From the NCBI GenBank assembly GCA_963789255.1, contig CAWBJW010000002.1:496001-560000 (forward strand): a stretch of 64,000 nucleotides of DNA, in the 5' to 3' direction. This document shows positions 18,839-28,774 of this stretch, piece by piece. The notes under the pieces are model-generated. The model was not told where the DNA came from. It did not search any database and saw only the letters and a list, made by a program, of their open reading frames with translations. A program made the position numbers and the translations under genes. Source of the DNA: DATARH01 sp963789255 (GTDB lineage: Bacteria; Pseudomonadota; Alphaproteobacteria; ATCC43930; CGMCC-115725). Every line of letters begins with the position of its first letter. The stretch's first letter is position 1.

Positions 18839-21800
18839 CGCGAAGCGCCCGGGTAGCTTGACAGTTTCGGCGTAGCTTCGGGAAAGAGCATCCTGGACCG
18901 GCCGGCCGACAGGTCGGGGGCCTGCTCGGGGAAATCGGGAAGCACAAGGGCGGCGGCCTTCGGTCCGGTCGCCCCCGGCGCCGTCAGGCTGATGCGAATA
19001 TACGCGATTACTTGATCCTCCGGGGTGACGGGCTTGGCCCTCTCCGTATTCGGCACGCTGACCGGAATCGTAAATTTGAGCAAGTGGGGAACTGCATCGG
19101 CACTACCCGGATCGGCCTCGTCCGGGGCCGCGAGGTGTTCGCGCAGGAGCTTAATCAACGCCCAGCGGCCGTTAACAGCGAAAATCGCAGTGCGACCATC
19201 GACCTGCGGGCCTTTTTCGCGGGCGTCCGGGGTCAACGGCGAATCCTTCGCCCAGCGCAGACGCACCGTTATCGGATCGCCAAGAAACCATCGCGCCGTC
19301 GGATGGTCGCCGCGCACCACCGTGTCGCCGACCGTGATCCTCCAGTCGATGATCTGATCGGCGCCGTGCTCGTGCCGCCGGTTGACGCGGAAGGCGACGT
19401 TAACGTCGTAGCCGCCCGATTTTTCGCCGGTCGGCGGCGCCAGCAGCGGCGCAAAAAATGCCGACACCTTGTCGAGCTGGTCGAGGAAGTAGATCGCGTC
19501 CTGGGTACCGGGAAGATTGGCGCTTTTCGCCAGGCTCGCCCGCACCGGTGCCTCCTGCGTCGAAAACGCCTCGAAGAAGGTGGCGACGCCCGACAGCTCG
19601 ACCGGCGCGGCGCCAGCGGGCGCGAATGGGTAACGGCCCGCAAGGAGACGGCTGAACAGCGTCGCCAGCTGATCGTACTCGCTGACCGTCGTAGCGACCG
19701 TCGCATGATTACAGACGGCAGCGGCCTCCCGCCTCAGCATCTCCAGACGTTGGCCGAAAAAATCCGCCGCGACCAAGCGCTCCCCAGCGCCGCTGCGGAT
19801 CGGACAATTGCTGCGGCTGGCCGCCGCAAGGGTGAAACGGATGAAGTCTTCGAGGGCGCCGATGCTGCCGCCTGAATTGCCGTTCTGATAGCTCTGCAGT
19901 GCAACGAGTATGCCGCGCCACTTGCCGATGAGCGGCATCGACGACGTGGCGCCCGCGATGTCGCTGCGACCGAGAAAGCCCAACACCGGCTCCGCCCCGC
20001 CATGGGCGAGACGCGCCACGCGCACGCGCTGCGAATCGAGATATTGCGCGACTTCGACGTCGCTGTGCAGCCGATATGCCGCTTGAAGCGCGGTCGTATC
20101 GCCGGTCAAGCCGGCAAAATCGCCCTGCGGCAGATAAAGCCGGTCGCGTTCGGCCAGCTGATCGACCTGCTCAAGCAGGCCGTAGGCCTGGTCGGTTGTC
20201 AAGGAGCGCAGCTTCTCATAGTAATCGGCGAAGCCGAGCTGGTTCGAGACGCTGAGGATGTCGCCCAAGACTGGTGCCGCCCGGCCGAAGTTTTCGGCCT
20301 GATTGAACACCACCCCCTCATCGAGAGCAGCGCCGTTCGACGCATCCGCAGCGGTGGACATCGCACCCGTCACCGCCTTGATCATCGACGCCTGCAGCCG
20401 CTGGCGCGCGAATTCGTCGAGCGGCTTCGTCAGCGCCTTCGGCATCGCGTCCAGTTCGTTGGCCTCGAACCGCTCATAGTCCCGATAAAAGTCGAGCGCG
20501 GTGTGCAGGGTGTCTACATCCCAGCGCACCTCCCGGCCCGAATTTCCTGCGAGCGCCGATCCGCCGTCCGGACGCGGCGCCATGAACCCGTATTTGAGCA
20601 TCGCCGACAGACGGTCGGCCAACCGTGCGATCGGAGACGCGAATTTAAGGGTGATCTGCCCGTTCGCCTGATCGAGGATCGGGCCGATCGCCGTCGCGCT
20701 GACCGCCGCGAGCCGCTCCTGCAGCGTGCGTAAATCCGATTCGACGCGGCTGCGCAGCGAGTCCGCCAGATCGGGGCCAAATACCGGCGACCGCGACATT
20801 ACCGTGAGCAGGCGATCGAGTTCAGGGATGTCCTTGACGCTCTTGCTTGTGATCCACGCCAGCTTAGGATCGTCGAGCATGCGCTTGGTGCGCGCCAGCG
20901 CAGCGATCAGAGCATCGGTTGCCGCACCGGGATCGATGCCGCCGCGCGGCGCCGCTTCGAGATTGGTGAAGGCCTGCGGCAAATCCGCAAAACCCGCCAG
21001 GATCGGGCCGGTATCGGAAAGCCGCGCCTCCATCGGACGAAAGGCCGCAAGGACGGCTTCTCGCGCCCGCGGAATGATCGGGGCGAAATCATAGGGCGTG
21101 ACATGCGACCGGCTCAGCGCCATCTGATAAAGGCCGGCGTTCTGATAAAAGCTCGGCGGTGCCTTGATGCCGAGCAGGTCGTTCGACAGCCTGCCGATCA
21201 GGCGCGGCTCCGGGCGGCTGTTCACCTGGTTGAACAGTTCCGCCTCCGACTGGAGCAATATCAGCGCGCGGACCGAGGTGTCCAGGCGGCTGAAATCGCT
21301 CGACCCAACCATGGCAAATGCGGAAGTCGAAGATGCGGCATTGCCGGCCGGGACCGCGAGATTGGCGAGCGCCGCCTGTACCCTGTCCGAGAGTTCGTGC
21401 CGCATCGTCGGCAGCAGCACCTGGGTAAATCCCGCCTGCAGGAAATTGACGGCGTCGCTTTCCAGATTGCTGAACCAGGAGGTCGGCAGAAACGGCGATC
21501 GCAGGCCGTTTAGATCGATATCGGCGAGCCCGCTCAGGAACGCTTCCGCCCCGGGGAACCGGTTCGCGCCCGTTTGGTTGTTCGCCGGCACCGGCCGGCC
21601 CTGGGTCAGGCTGGCCAGCCCCTCGTTGACGGCCGCGAATGCCGGCAGCAGGCTGTCTATTCCGCGTTCCAGACGCACGGTTTCGAAGGTGAGACCGGTG
21701 CCGAGGATGATGACGAGCAGCGCCAGGGCGATCTGCGCCATCCGGACGTTGCGCGCTTGGCGAACGCGTCCGTGCTGCGCCACGGCGGCGAGCGCCGTCT

Positions 21801-22980
21801 CGGCGAAGATCTTCTCGCCGAAAAGGTCGTGCACGAAAACCGGCGTCTGCATCGTGGCGCTCGCCGCCGGAGCGAGCGCGGCGCTGGGTCCGTCGCTGCC
21901 CGCGCCGAAGCGTTCGAGATCGGGTTCCCGCGGCACGCCGGCTGCTTGCTCTGTCGCGTCGGCAAAGCCGGCGAGGTAGATGCCGCGCAGGAAAAACGGT
22001 TCCTGAAAGGCGCTGGGACGAAACAGGCTGTTTAGGATCATTTGCAATGGCCCGGCCAGCCGCTGCACCGCCCCCGGAAATACGAGCAGACCGTCGCTGT
22101 CGATCGGATCGTCGGTATCGGCGGCGATGTCGAGGTAAATCCGCCTGAGCCTCGCCGCAATATCAGCGAACGCCGTAGCGGCGAGCTGCGGTCGCAACGG
22201 AGCGTCCGGTTCGCCGGGGTTGGACCAACCGAAGATACCGAGTTTTTGCAGCGGCGCCAGCGCTTGCGCAAAGCTCTCGAAGCCGGGAATGCGGTCGCCC
22301 TTTGTCAAGACCAGGTAGACCGGCAATCGGAGGCCGAGATGTTGCTGAATGGTCCACATCCGCCGGTAGAGATCGTCCGCTTTGGTGGCGAGTGCATCGC
22401 GCCCGAACGATTCCCCGGCAGTGAGGCTTTCGCAAGGGATCGTCAGCACAATGCCGTCGAGCGGTCGCAGCGGCCGATAATTGCGCAACAAGCTCAGCAG
22501 CTCGTCCCAGCCGCTTTCGTCCGCCGGCAAGCCGTCACCGCGGGGCGGCACGATCGCGCCATTGACGTCGAGTACGGCGCCGATGTCGAAAAAGCGCCAC
22601 TCGCAAAGCCCGGGATGAGCGATCATCCTTGGCGGCTTGACCGAGAACCCGGTCGTGCGCTCGACACTGTCGAGCAGCGTCGTCTTGCCGGCGCCGCTCT
22701 CGCCTATCAGCAGAAACCACGGCAATGTATAGGCATATTGCCTCCCGGGAATGACGCTGTGCAGAAAGGCGAGCATCTCGCGGAACGAGCGGCCTATGAG
22801 CGCGCGCGCCCGCCGCCGTTGCGAACGCGACGCCGATGGGCTCGGGATCGCTTGGCGCGGCGCACCGGTGCCGGCGGCGCCCTCGGCTGCCGGGTGGGGA
22901 AAGTGTCGCGCGACGACGAATACGAAGACGAAAGCCAGCGCTGCGAGCAGCAGCAGGAGCGAACTCGACAATGCCGTCAT
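18835..22980 (-). CDS. tssM: T6SS membrane complex protein TssM (IcmF)
   Basis: A large inner-membrane IcmF protein of about 1,380 residues, intact. It has a transmembrane segment right after the start (ALSSSLLLLLAALAFVFVFVV) and a Walker A motif GESGAGKT near residue 95. A second membrane segment (IALALLVIILGTGLTFETV) precedes a long periplasmic region that ends in the TssJ-binding C-terminal domain. With TssL and TssJ it forms the trans-envelope channel. The ATG at 22980 begins just before the membrane segment and is preferred over an upstream start at 23016. It is somewhat longer than many TssM proteins. Confidence 0.9.
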   Translation of the reverse strand: MTALSSSLLLLLAALAFVFVFVVARHFPHPAAEGAAGTGAPRQAIPSPSASRSQRRRARALIGRSFREMLAFLHSVIPGRQYAYTLPWFLLIGESGAGKTTLLDSVERTTGFSVKPPRMIAHPGLCEWRFFDIGAVLDVNGAIVPPRGDGLPADESGWDELLSLLRNYRPLRPLDGIVLTIPCESLTAGESFGRDALATKADDLYRRMWTIQQHLGLRLPVYLVLTKGDRIPGFESFAQALAPLQKLGIFGWSNPGEPDAPLRPQLAATAFADIAARLRRIYLDIAADTDDPIDSDGLLVFPGAVQRLAGPLQMILNSLFRPSAFQEPFFLRGIYLAGFADATEQAAGVPREPDLERFGAGSDGPSAALAPAASATMQTPVFVHDLFGEKIFAETALAAVAQHGRVRQARNVRMAQIALALLVIILGTGLTFETVRLERGIDSLLPAFAAVNEGLASLTQGRPVPANNQTGANRFPGAEAFLSGLADIDLNGLRSPFLPTSWFSNLESDAVNFLQAGFTQVLLPTMRHELSDRVQAALANLAVPAGNAASSTSAFAMVGSSDFSRLDTSVRALILLQSEAELFNQVNSRPEPRLIGRLSNDLLGIKAPPSFYQNAGLYQMALSRSHVTPYDFAPIIPRAREAVLAAFRPMEARLSDTGPILAGFADLPQAFTNLEAAPRGGIDPGAATDALIAALARTKRMLDDPKLAWITSKSVKDIPELDRLLTVMSRSPVFGPDLADSLRSRVESDLRTLQERLAAVSATAIGPILDQANGQITLKFASPIARLADRLSAMLKYGFMAPRPDGGSALAGNSGREVRWDVDTLHTALDFYRDYERFEANELDAMPKALTKPLDEFARQRLQASMIKAVTGAMSTAADASNGAALDEGVVFNQAENFGRAAPVLGDILSVSNQLGFADYYEKLRSLTTDQAYGLLEQVDQLAERDRLYLPQGDFAGLTGDTTALQAAYRLHSDVEVAQYLDSQRVRVARLAHGGAEPVLGFLGRSDIAGATSSMPLIGKWRGILVALQSYQNGNSGGSIGALEDFIRFTLAAASRSNCPIRSGAGERLVAADFFGQRLEMLRREAAAVCNHATVATTVSEYDQLATLFSRLLAGRYPFAPAGAAPVELSGVATFFEAFSTQEAPVRASLAKSANLPGTQDAIYFLDQLDKVSAFFAPLLAPPTGEKSGGYDVNVAFRVNRRHEHGADQIIDWRITVGDTVVRGDHPTARWFLGDPITVRLRWAKDSPLTPDAREKGPQVDGRTAIFAVNGRWALIKLLREHLAAPDEADPGSADAVPHLLKFTIPVSVPNTERAKPVTPEDQVIAYIRISLTAPGATGPKAAALVLPDFPEQAPDLSAGRSRMLFPEATPKLSSYPGASR

Positions 22981-23019
22981 TTCGCCTCGTCCCGACGCTA
23001 TCGGTCTGCCGAGCAAGTA

Positions 23020-23847
23020 TCAGTAATCATAGGCATAGACCCGTTGGACAAGGTCGGCGACCGGCGCCGAGACATGGTTCCAAAGCAGGTGCTGACCCAG
23101 CAGATAAACCACGAAGACCGCCCCCAGCGCCATCAGCCAGGGCCGCGTGTGCGGCAGCCGCACCGGGGTGCCGTTGCGGATCGTGTAGGCGTAGGCCTCT
23201 GCGAAGAGCGGCTGATCGGGATCCTCCGGCACCGGATCCCGGCGCCGGATCATCGCACGCAGCCGCTGCCGGTAGTCGCGCAGCGCGCCGCGGTCGTCGA
23301 TGCCGCGATATTTGCCCCGAAAGCCGAGCGATAGGGCCACCAGATAGACCGCCGCGAGGTCCGCTTCGGCATAAGAGCCGGCCGATAGCATCTCGTCGAG
23401 TTGATCGAAGATCCGTTCACCGGCAATTTGCGAGTGAAACAAGACCATTTCGAGAGGTTCGTCCCGCCATCGCCGGCGGCCCTCCCATTCGACGAGGTGC
23501 AGCAAAACCTCGTCGGCTAGCGCAGCCATGACGTATTGCGCCTCGCGATACAGGCCGGCGCCATAGCTGCCGCCCTGCCCTGCCGCCTCCACGGCCTGAC
23601 GATCGAGTATTCGCCGCAGCCGGTACTGCACCCGCAAGACGATATCGGGGTTCTCGTCGCCGTCAACGCCCGCCCAGCTTCCCGACCGCAGCGCCTCCTT
23701 GATCCGCACGAGCTCGGCATGGAACCCGCGCAGCTGCGCCAGCAACGGAAAATCTCCGCCCCGATCGAAATATCCGAAGCTCCCGCCGCGATCGAAAAAC
23801 CCCGATCCCGGCGATTGCCGCGCGAAAAGCCCTGACAGCGCCCTCAT
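23020..23847 (-). CDS. tssL: T6SS membrane complex protein TssL (DotU)
   Basis: A 275-residue DotU-family protein: AQYVMAALADEVLLHLVEWEGRRRWRDEPLEMVLF is the conserved cytoplasmic core, SLGFRGKYRG follows, and a single C-terminal membrane anchor (PWLMALGAVFVVYLLGQHLL) lies near residues 235-255. There is no fused OmpA/peptidoglycan-binding domain, so cell-wall anchoring must come from another protein. The ATG overlaps the tssK stop as TGATG, indicating coupling. Confidence 0.9.
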   Translation of the reverse strand: MRALSGLFARQSPGSGFFDRGGSFGYFDRGGDFPLLAQLRGFHAELVRIKEALRSGSWAGVDGDENPDIVLRVQYRLRRILDRQAVEAAGQGGSYGAGLYREAQYVMAALADEVLLHLVEWEGRRRWRDEPLEMVLFHSQIAGERIFDQLDEMLSAGSYAEADLAAVYLVALSLGFRGKYRGIDDRGALRDYRQRLRAMIRRRDPVPEDPDQPLFAEAYAYTIRNGTPVRLPHTRPWLMALGAVFVVYLLGQHLLWNHVSAPVADLVQRVYAYDY

Positions 23848-25261
23848 CAAAGCCTCTGCGGGGAAGGATCATCGGCAGCGGTATCGGCCTGTCGAAAATC
23901 GCTACCGTCGCCGGCCTGCCGCCGTTCGATCGGAACGTGCAGCACGATTTCGAACGGGCGGCGTTCGCCCGCCCGGTCCGACGGGTTGACGATCTCGAGG
24001 ACCTGCCGGGGTAGGATGAAATTCGGATCCGCCGCGATTCTGAAGACAAACGTCCCGCGCGCCGACAAGAATTCGAGGGCCTCGTCGGCCGTCAGCTGCC
24101 GCCGGGCCGCGCCCCGTACCCGGGTCTCCGCCAAAGCGCCGACCCGGTCGCTCGATGCGATGACCGCCTCGTTGATCCAGGCGTTCACCTCGCGCTCGCT
24201 CTGGCGGGGTCGAGCACGCACGCCGATCAGCAGATCTCCCCGCAGCCAGGCCGGCTCCATCAGCAGCCGGAACGCACCTGCCTCGTACGTAAAGGTGACC
24301 GGGACATGGGTCTCAGTGACACTTTCGAGCATGCGGTTCGCAAATGCGAACAGCGGCTCGAAGCCCCGGTGTATGTCATCGTGGTCGTACGGCTCGAACA
24401 GCGGCGGCACGACGCCGGCTCCGAGCAATGCCAGATGGCCGGCAAGGCGGGAGACGGTCAGATAGATTTCAAACGGGTGGGCGACACCGCTTGCGAGGGC
24501 CGCCTCGAAGGACGGCAGGCTCGCAACCAGGCAATGGAGTGAATGGCGCAGTTCGAGGACGTTCGCTTGGCGCAATTCGGCGCCTGGCGCGTGCAAGCGC
24601 TCGGCGACGAAGGCAGCTTTCGCGCGCACCCGCTGGAGAAGGTCGCGACAGCGTTCGGCAAGTGCCGACTGGGGCGTGACGGCCAGCTGTGGCGCCATAA
24701 ACTCCGTCAGCCTCGAGCCCCTCATTCCGGCGGGCGACTTGCGCCAGCGGTAAACTCGTGAAGTTCTGGCTCGGCGTGTCGCCGGCGTGAAGCCCCATTT
24801 GCGGCCGGAGACGAGGCAGCGCAACCGCGTTTTCCCCGGTATTCTCGTCGACGACCGGAGCGCCTTCGGCGGAGCGGTAGCGTGCTAACTGACCCGTGAC
24901 CAATGATGCTCCGCTGCGGTGCTCGGGAACGACCAGATGAATCTTGAGCGGCCCGTCCTGCAACACGGAAGCGAACGGCACGAGATCGATCTGCAGGTCG
25001 CCGCCATCGGCCGCGGGATGCGCGACGACGCTTCCATCCGGCATCACCGCTTCGAGCACCAGGATGCAGAAGGTGCCGGCAGCCAGCCGCACCGGGTCGA
25101 TCTTCAGCCTGGGCGACCCCCCAGTAATACGGGACGGCACGGCTGAGGTGATAATATAGCAACGTCTCGCTGCGCCGGGCGGCCTGCTGGAAATGGTGCG
25201 GGCCGAGCAACATTCCCTCCGACCATTGGATCGCGTCGGGGATGTCGCGGCTGTCGATCAT
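23847..25261 (-). CDS. tssK: T6SS baseplate protein TssK (two frameshifts)
   Basis: Starts at the ATG 25261 with IQWSEGMLLGPHHFQQ, the TssK N-terminal hallmark. The frame shifts in a C6 run at 25117-25122 (PYYWG then SPRLKIDPVRL) and again in a C4 run near 24718-24721 (QVARRNEG then RLTEFMAPQLAVTP). It then continues to the stop at 23847 with the conserved ALLGAGVVPPLFEPYDHDDI region. TssK links the baseplate to TssM/TssL. Both breaks lie in homopolymers, which points to sequencing indels. Confidence 0.88.
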
Positions 25262-25284
25262 GGTGGTTTGGCCTTCCCGAGGCG

Positions 25285-25797
25285 TCAGTTCGTCGAAGGC
25301 ACGACGGCGAGGTCGGTTTCGTTCAGGTGAAGCTCGACGTGCTCGAAGCGGTCGAGACGGGCGCGGTGGGCGCCTTCATCTAGATAATTGGCAAAGGCGA
25401 AGACGCCGATTGCATCGGTGTTCTTGTCGGATACATGCTCGACCGGTCCGCGCTGGCCCGGCACCAATTCGTATGATGAGACCGTCACCTCGGTCGGATA
25501 GAGCGCGCGAATCTCGTCGCGCTGTCGAAACCAGTCTTTCGCACCGAGCGCCTGCAGTTGGGTTAGCAACTGCTTGTTGAACACATACACGATATCGAGT
25601 GCGACCGCCGCATCGTGATTGGCTTTCGGCGATACCTGGACGTTGATCGTGCGAGTATCGATTTCCGGCGGAGAGCTGCCGAAAATCCAGCTACAGGCGG
25701 TAAATCCGATCAAAACGGGTAGGCCAATGCAGCACAGCCGCGCCAAGTTTCTCGCGATTTGGCGCAGCTTGATCCGGCCCACGCAAACAAACTCCAT
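25285..25797 (-). CDS. tssJ: T6SS outer-membrane lipoprotein TssJ
   Basis: A signal peptide with lipobox GFTAC places the lipidated Cys at residue 35 from the ATG at 25797. The mature part is a TssJ/VasD beta-sandwich (INVQVSPKANHDAAVALDIVYVFNKQLLTQLQALGAKDWF, then YELVPGQRG). TssJ anchors TssM to the outer membrane. It is the first gene of the T6SS cluster on this strand, 23 bp before tssK. A GTG at 25824 is an alternative start. Confidence 0.88.
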   Translation of the reverse strand: MEFVCVGRIKLRQIARNLARLCCIGLPVLIGFTACSWIFGSSPPEIDTRTINVQVSPKANHDAAVALDIVYVFNKQLLTQLQALGAKDWFRQRDEIRALYPTEVTVSSYELVPGQRGPVEHVSDKNTDAIGVFAFANYLDEGAHRARLDRFEHVELHLNETDLAVVPSTN

Positions 25798-25824
25798 CGA
25801 TACCCCTGGAATGTGCGTCGACAC

Positions 25825-26145
25825 CCAAGCTGTCGCTGCTCGTTCATTTTAGAGCCGGTAGCAAAATCCGATATCCAATTCAAGCCAAACTTGACTGTTT
25901 CGTAAAAGCGCTGAAACGAGCGGCACAGCAAGGACTTGGTCGGCTGGCACACGCCAGAGCGCTGCCCTGCCGAAGTCCTGATCGGGCCGCCAATCGTTGC
26001 GATTCGCCAATATTCGCCGGTCGCCGGAACACCTTTGCGCGCCGCCTGACTTCCCTTCTCGCCTTCAGAAAAGATCCATCACCAGGCGATGGCGCCACAA
26101 TTCGTCGAGTTCAAGCCATCCATCCGGTTCCTCCTTCCGGGCCGG
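25825..26145. other. 320-bp gap upstream of the T6SS cluster
   Basis: No convincing gene. It probably holds the promoter of the minus-strand T6SS operon that begins with tssJ. I see no clear sigma-54 (TGGCAC-N5-TTGC) or sigma-70 box that I would defend. Confidence 0.4.
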
Positions 26146-27130
26146 TCACGATTGCGGCCTCCTATCCGTGCACACAATGCGCACCACCTGCTGATGCTCG
26201 CCATCGAGCCGCAATTCCGCTGCGGCGAACAGGCGATCGACGATCATGTGATGACCTTCCACACGGTAGTTCACGAGTTCGCCGCCGCCTGACGGGCCGA
26301 TGATCCAGAGCGACGGCATCTCGCCCTGGCCGGTGTCGCGCGGGAACTCGATGAACACCTGTCGCTCGTCGTCGAAGACGCGCAGCGGCCGCCATGGGGG
26401 ATCGTCGCCTTCGATCCGGTAGCGGAAATTGAGCGCGTTGATATCGACGCCGGAGGCGACCGGGGCGATCGCATCGGCCGCGGCGGTCGGCCGCTGCGGC
26501 GTGATCGGTTGGTCGGCGGGATAGGTCCATGACACCGACGCCATATAAGCCTTCCCGCCCGACCGCAACTCGAGATGATAGGTCCGGCGATCGGTGTTGA
26601 CGACGAGGTTAGTCACGAGATCCGGCTGCGTCGGCTTGATGAGGATGTGCACGCGCGTCGAGGCACCGTTCCCGCTCTCGGTCTCGCCGATGAGCCAGCG
26701 TACCGTGTCGCCCGCTGCAACGGGACCGGGAGTCGACGAGCTTTTCACCTGGCTGAAGCGCGACGTCGGAGATTTCGCCGGGGGCGGCATAGAGCTCGTA
26801 GAGCGCACCGTCCGAGAACGGATAGACCTGGATGGCCTTCAGATAGTCGGCGCGGGTTGGCTGCACGCGTGCAGCGCGGTTGGCCTCTTCGACGCGGACA
26901 AGCGGATCGGCAGATTCGGGTGGCGCTTTTTTCGCCTGCGGTAACCGCTTCGAGTGAACCAACCGGGGCTTGGGCGCTTCGGCGACCCGCACCGGCTTCG
27001 GCTTACTGGGCTCCAGAACCGCCTTGAGCGGCGTGTTGTCGTCACTGACCGCCGGCGGCTTCGAGATCGTCGAGCAGGCGCAGAGCGAGGCCGCCGCGAG
27101 CGCGACCGCAATGAGAGGGATGTGACGCAT
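26146..27130 (-). CDS. TrbG/VirB9-like conjugal transfer protein (one frameshift)
   Basis: The N-terminus is a signal peptide with lipobox-like LCACS (start ATG 27130). A Lys/Pro-rich linker leads to the VirB9/TrbG/CagX domain. ALYELYAAPGEISDVALQPGEKL is followed, after a one-base shift near 26745, by GPVAAGDTVRWLIGETESG, then STRVHILIKPTQPDLVTNLVV, RTYHLELRS and a C-terminal half ending before 26146. VirB9 proteins form the outer-membrane core of type IV secretion channels. No other T4SS core gene is visible except the VirB1-like enzyme next door, so this is probably a remnant or a recruited component. Confidence 0.75.
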
Positions 27131-27715
27131 CACCCAAGATCCTTGGACCAGTTGAGGGCGCCGACAGAGACGCCAAGGGGATTTTTCGTCAGCCGATCGG
27201 CATCGGTTGGGGTCTTGACGAAGACGGTCAGGACCGCGCTCCCACAATGGCACCGCCCGGCCGCCACAAGCCGAAAACCGCGATTCACTCGCATCGTTGC
27301 TCAGGCGCTCCATCGTAGCCTCGGATGCGAGCGGGGAATGCCATGCAGATACCATATCCTGATCTCTGAGGCCAACGTACCACCAATACTGCGATTGCTG
27401 ACGTTGTAAGACCAAAGTCGGATGCGTCGTGCCGGCGAATCGATGCGGTCGAGCATGGCGCTCGCGGTGTCGGCTTGGCTCGGGTAGTGGGCTGGACGGC
27501 CGATCACCGCAAAACGTTGACAGGGGAAGGCAATCGTGATTCATCGAATCGATGAATTGCGAAGCACTGCCACCGCTCCCCAAAGACGAACCGGTTGCGC
27601 TGGTCCAATCGCTTTTGCCGTTGGTGCGGCGAATCGATGCGCTGACGAAATCCGCACGCTCCTTACCGCGCCGCCATTCCTCGCGTCATGCCGCAATCCG
27701 GGGTGAACAGTTACG
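27131..27715. other. 585-bp intergenic region
   Basis: This lies between the divergent trbG-like and transglycosylase genes. No gene is supported on either strand. It should contain both promoters. Confidence 0.45.
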
Positions 27716-28453
27716 ATGGCCGGCTTAGATCTGCCGCCGCGCGCTCTCTTGTTGGGATTGTTCTTCTCCTTGGCGCTCGGTGCTTATTTCACTGACGCCG
27801 AGGGGGCACCGGGCGACGGCCCCGATGCGGTCGAGATGACCGATCCCCTTGCAGCAACGATCGCCGAGGCATCCCATCGCTTCGACATCCCAGCGTCATG
27901 GATTAATGCCATCATCCGAGTTGAAAGCCGCGGCGATATGCGCGCCGTGTCGCCCAAAGGTGCAATGGGGCTGATGCAAATCATGCCCCAGACCTGGGGG
28001 AGCTTGCGCTACCGCTACGGTCTGGGTGCTGACCCGTTCGATCCGCGCGACAACATCCTGGCCGGCTCCGCTTATTTGCGGGAGCTTTATGATCGGTACG
28101 GCGCACCCGGCTTTCTCGCCGCCTATAATGCGGGTCCCGCGCGCTACGAGGCGTACCTCGACAACGCTCGCCCGCTGCCGGGCGAGACGCTTGCCTATCT
28201 CGGCGCGCTCGCCCCGCTGACTGCAGACGATCGTGCTGCCGACGGCATCGTTGTCGCGGTCGGCATGCGACCGTGGAGCCGAGCGCCGCTCTTCGTGGTG
28301 GGAGCGGGTAGACCTGGAACAGCATATCGCCCGTGGTCCGCGTTACAGCACGGGCGCTCTTCGGCTGCTGTTCTGGTGAACGATGTAACCGGCCTCGCGC
28401 CGCAATCGAGCGGTCTGTTTGTCTCGTTATCACCTCCGAATGCGAGGCGATGA
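27716..28453 (+). CDS. Lytic transglycosylase, VirB1/SLT family
   Basis: An N-terminal hydrophobic segment (ALLLGLFFSLALGAYF) is followed by a goose-lysozyme-like SLT domain. The catalytic Glu is in NAIIRVESRGDMRAVSPKGAMGLMQIMPQTW; GSAYLRELYDRYG and FLAAYNAGPARYEAY are the later SLT motifs. It cleaves peptidoglycan in the periplasm. VirB1-type enzymes open the wall for type IV secretion, and dedicated transglycosylases also serve T6SS membrane-complex assembly. The position between a VirB9-like gene and the T6SS operon permits either job. The C-terminal 70 residues are not conserved. Confidence 0.85.
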   Translation: MAGLDLPPRALLLGLFFSLALGAYFTDAEGAPGDGPDAVEMTDPLAATIAEASHRFDIPASWINAIIRVESRGDMRAVSPKGAMGLMQIMPQTWGSLRYRYGLGADPFDPRDNILAGSAYLRELYDRYGAPGFLAAYNAGPARYEAYLDNARPLPGETLAYLGALAPLTADDRAADGIVVAVGMRPWSRAPLFVVGAGRPGTAYRPWSALQHGRSSAAVLVNDVTGLAPQSSGLFVSLSPPNARR

Positions 28454-28728
28454 GCAGGAATGCGGGAATGCATCGCCCGCCGGCGGCGGAACGTGAACGC
28501 GCCGGCGGCGAAGCGCGAAACAGCCAACTCTTGCGATCCTGGCCCCTGCCGGTCTCCCGGCCGATCGCCAATAGGCGTCGAGCGCGGCGAGGGGAACACT
28601 ACGGCCGCCCGGGCGCGTCCACCGCGATCGGCATATTTGCGCTGCCCGTCCGGTGCCGACAGCCGAGCGGGGCGATGGCGCGCTCGGGATACTCCTGCGT
28701 TGCCACCGCCTCTCGCGTATCAGCGGGC
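28454..28728. other. 275-bp region without a recognisable gene
   Basis: No supported reading frame. It leads up to the tRNA fragment and is the chromosomal side of the presumed attachment junction. Confidence 0.4.
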
Positions 28729-28774
28729 TGGTGCCCCGAGTCGGATTTGAACTGTCGGCCTACCGCTTACGAAG
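28729..28774 (-). repeat. tRNA-Thr(CGT) 3' fragment, probable attachment-site remnant
   Basis: The reverse strand reads CTTCGTAAGCGGTAGG (anticodon loop with CGT), a T-loop core GTTCAAATCC and an end GGGGCACCA. This is the 3' half of a tRNA gene, with no 5' half next to it. The T-stem before the loop (GACAG) no longer pairs well with CCGAC, so the copy has drifted. Such 3' fragments mark integration of elements that use tyrosine recombinases at tRNA genes. A recombinase remnant lies 1.1 kb away. Confidence 0.65.

Noticed and set aside
22042..23334. 430-codon plus-strand frame over tssM/tssL
   Set aside because: Shadow of the two T6SS membrane genes.
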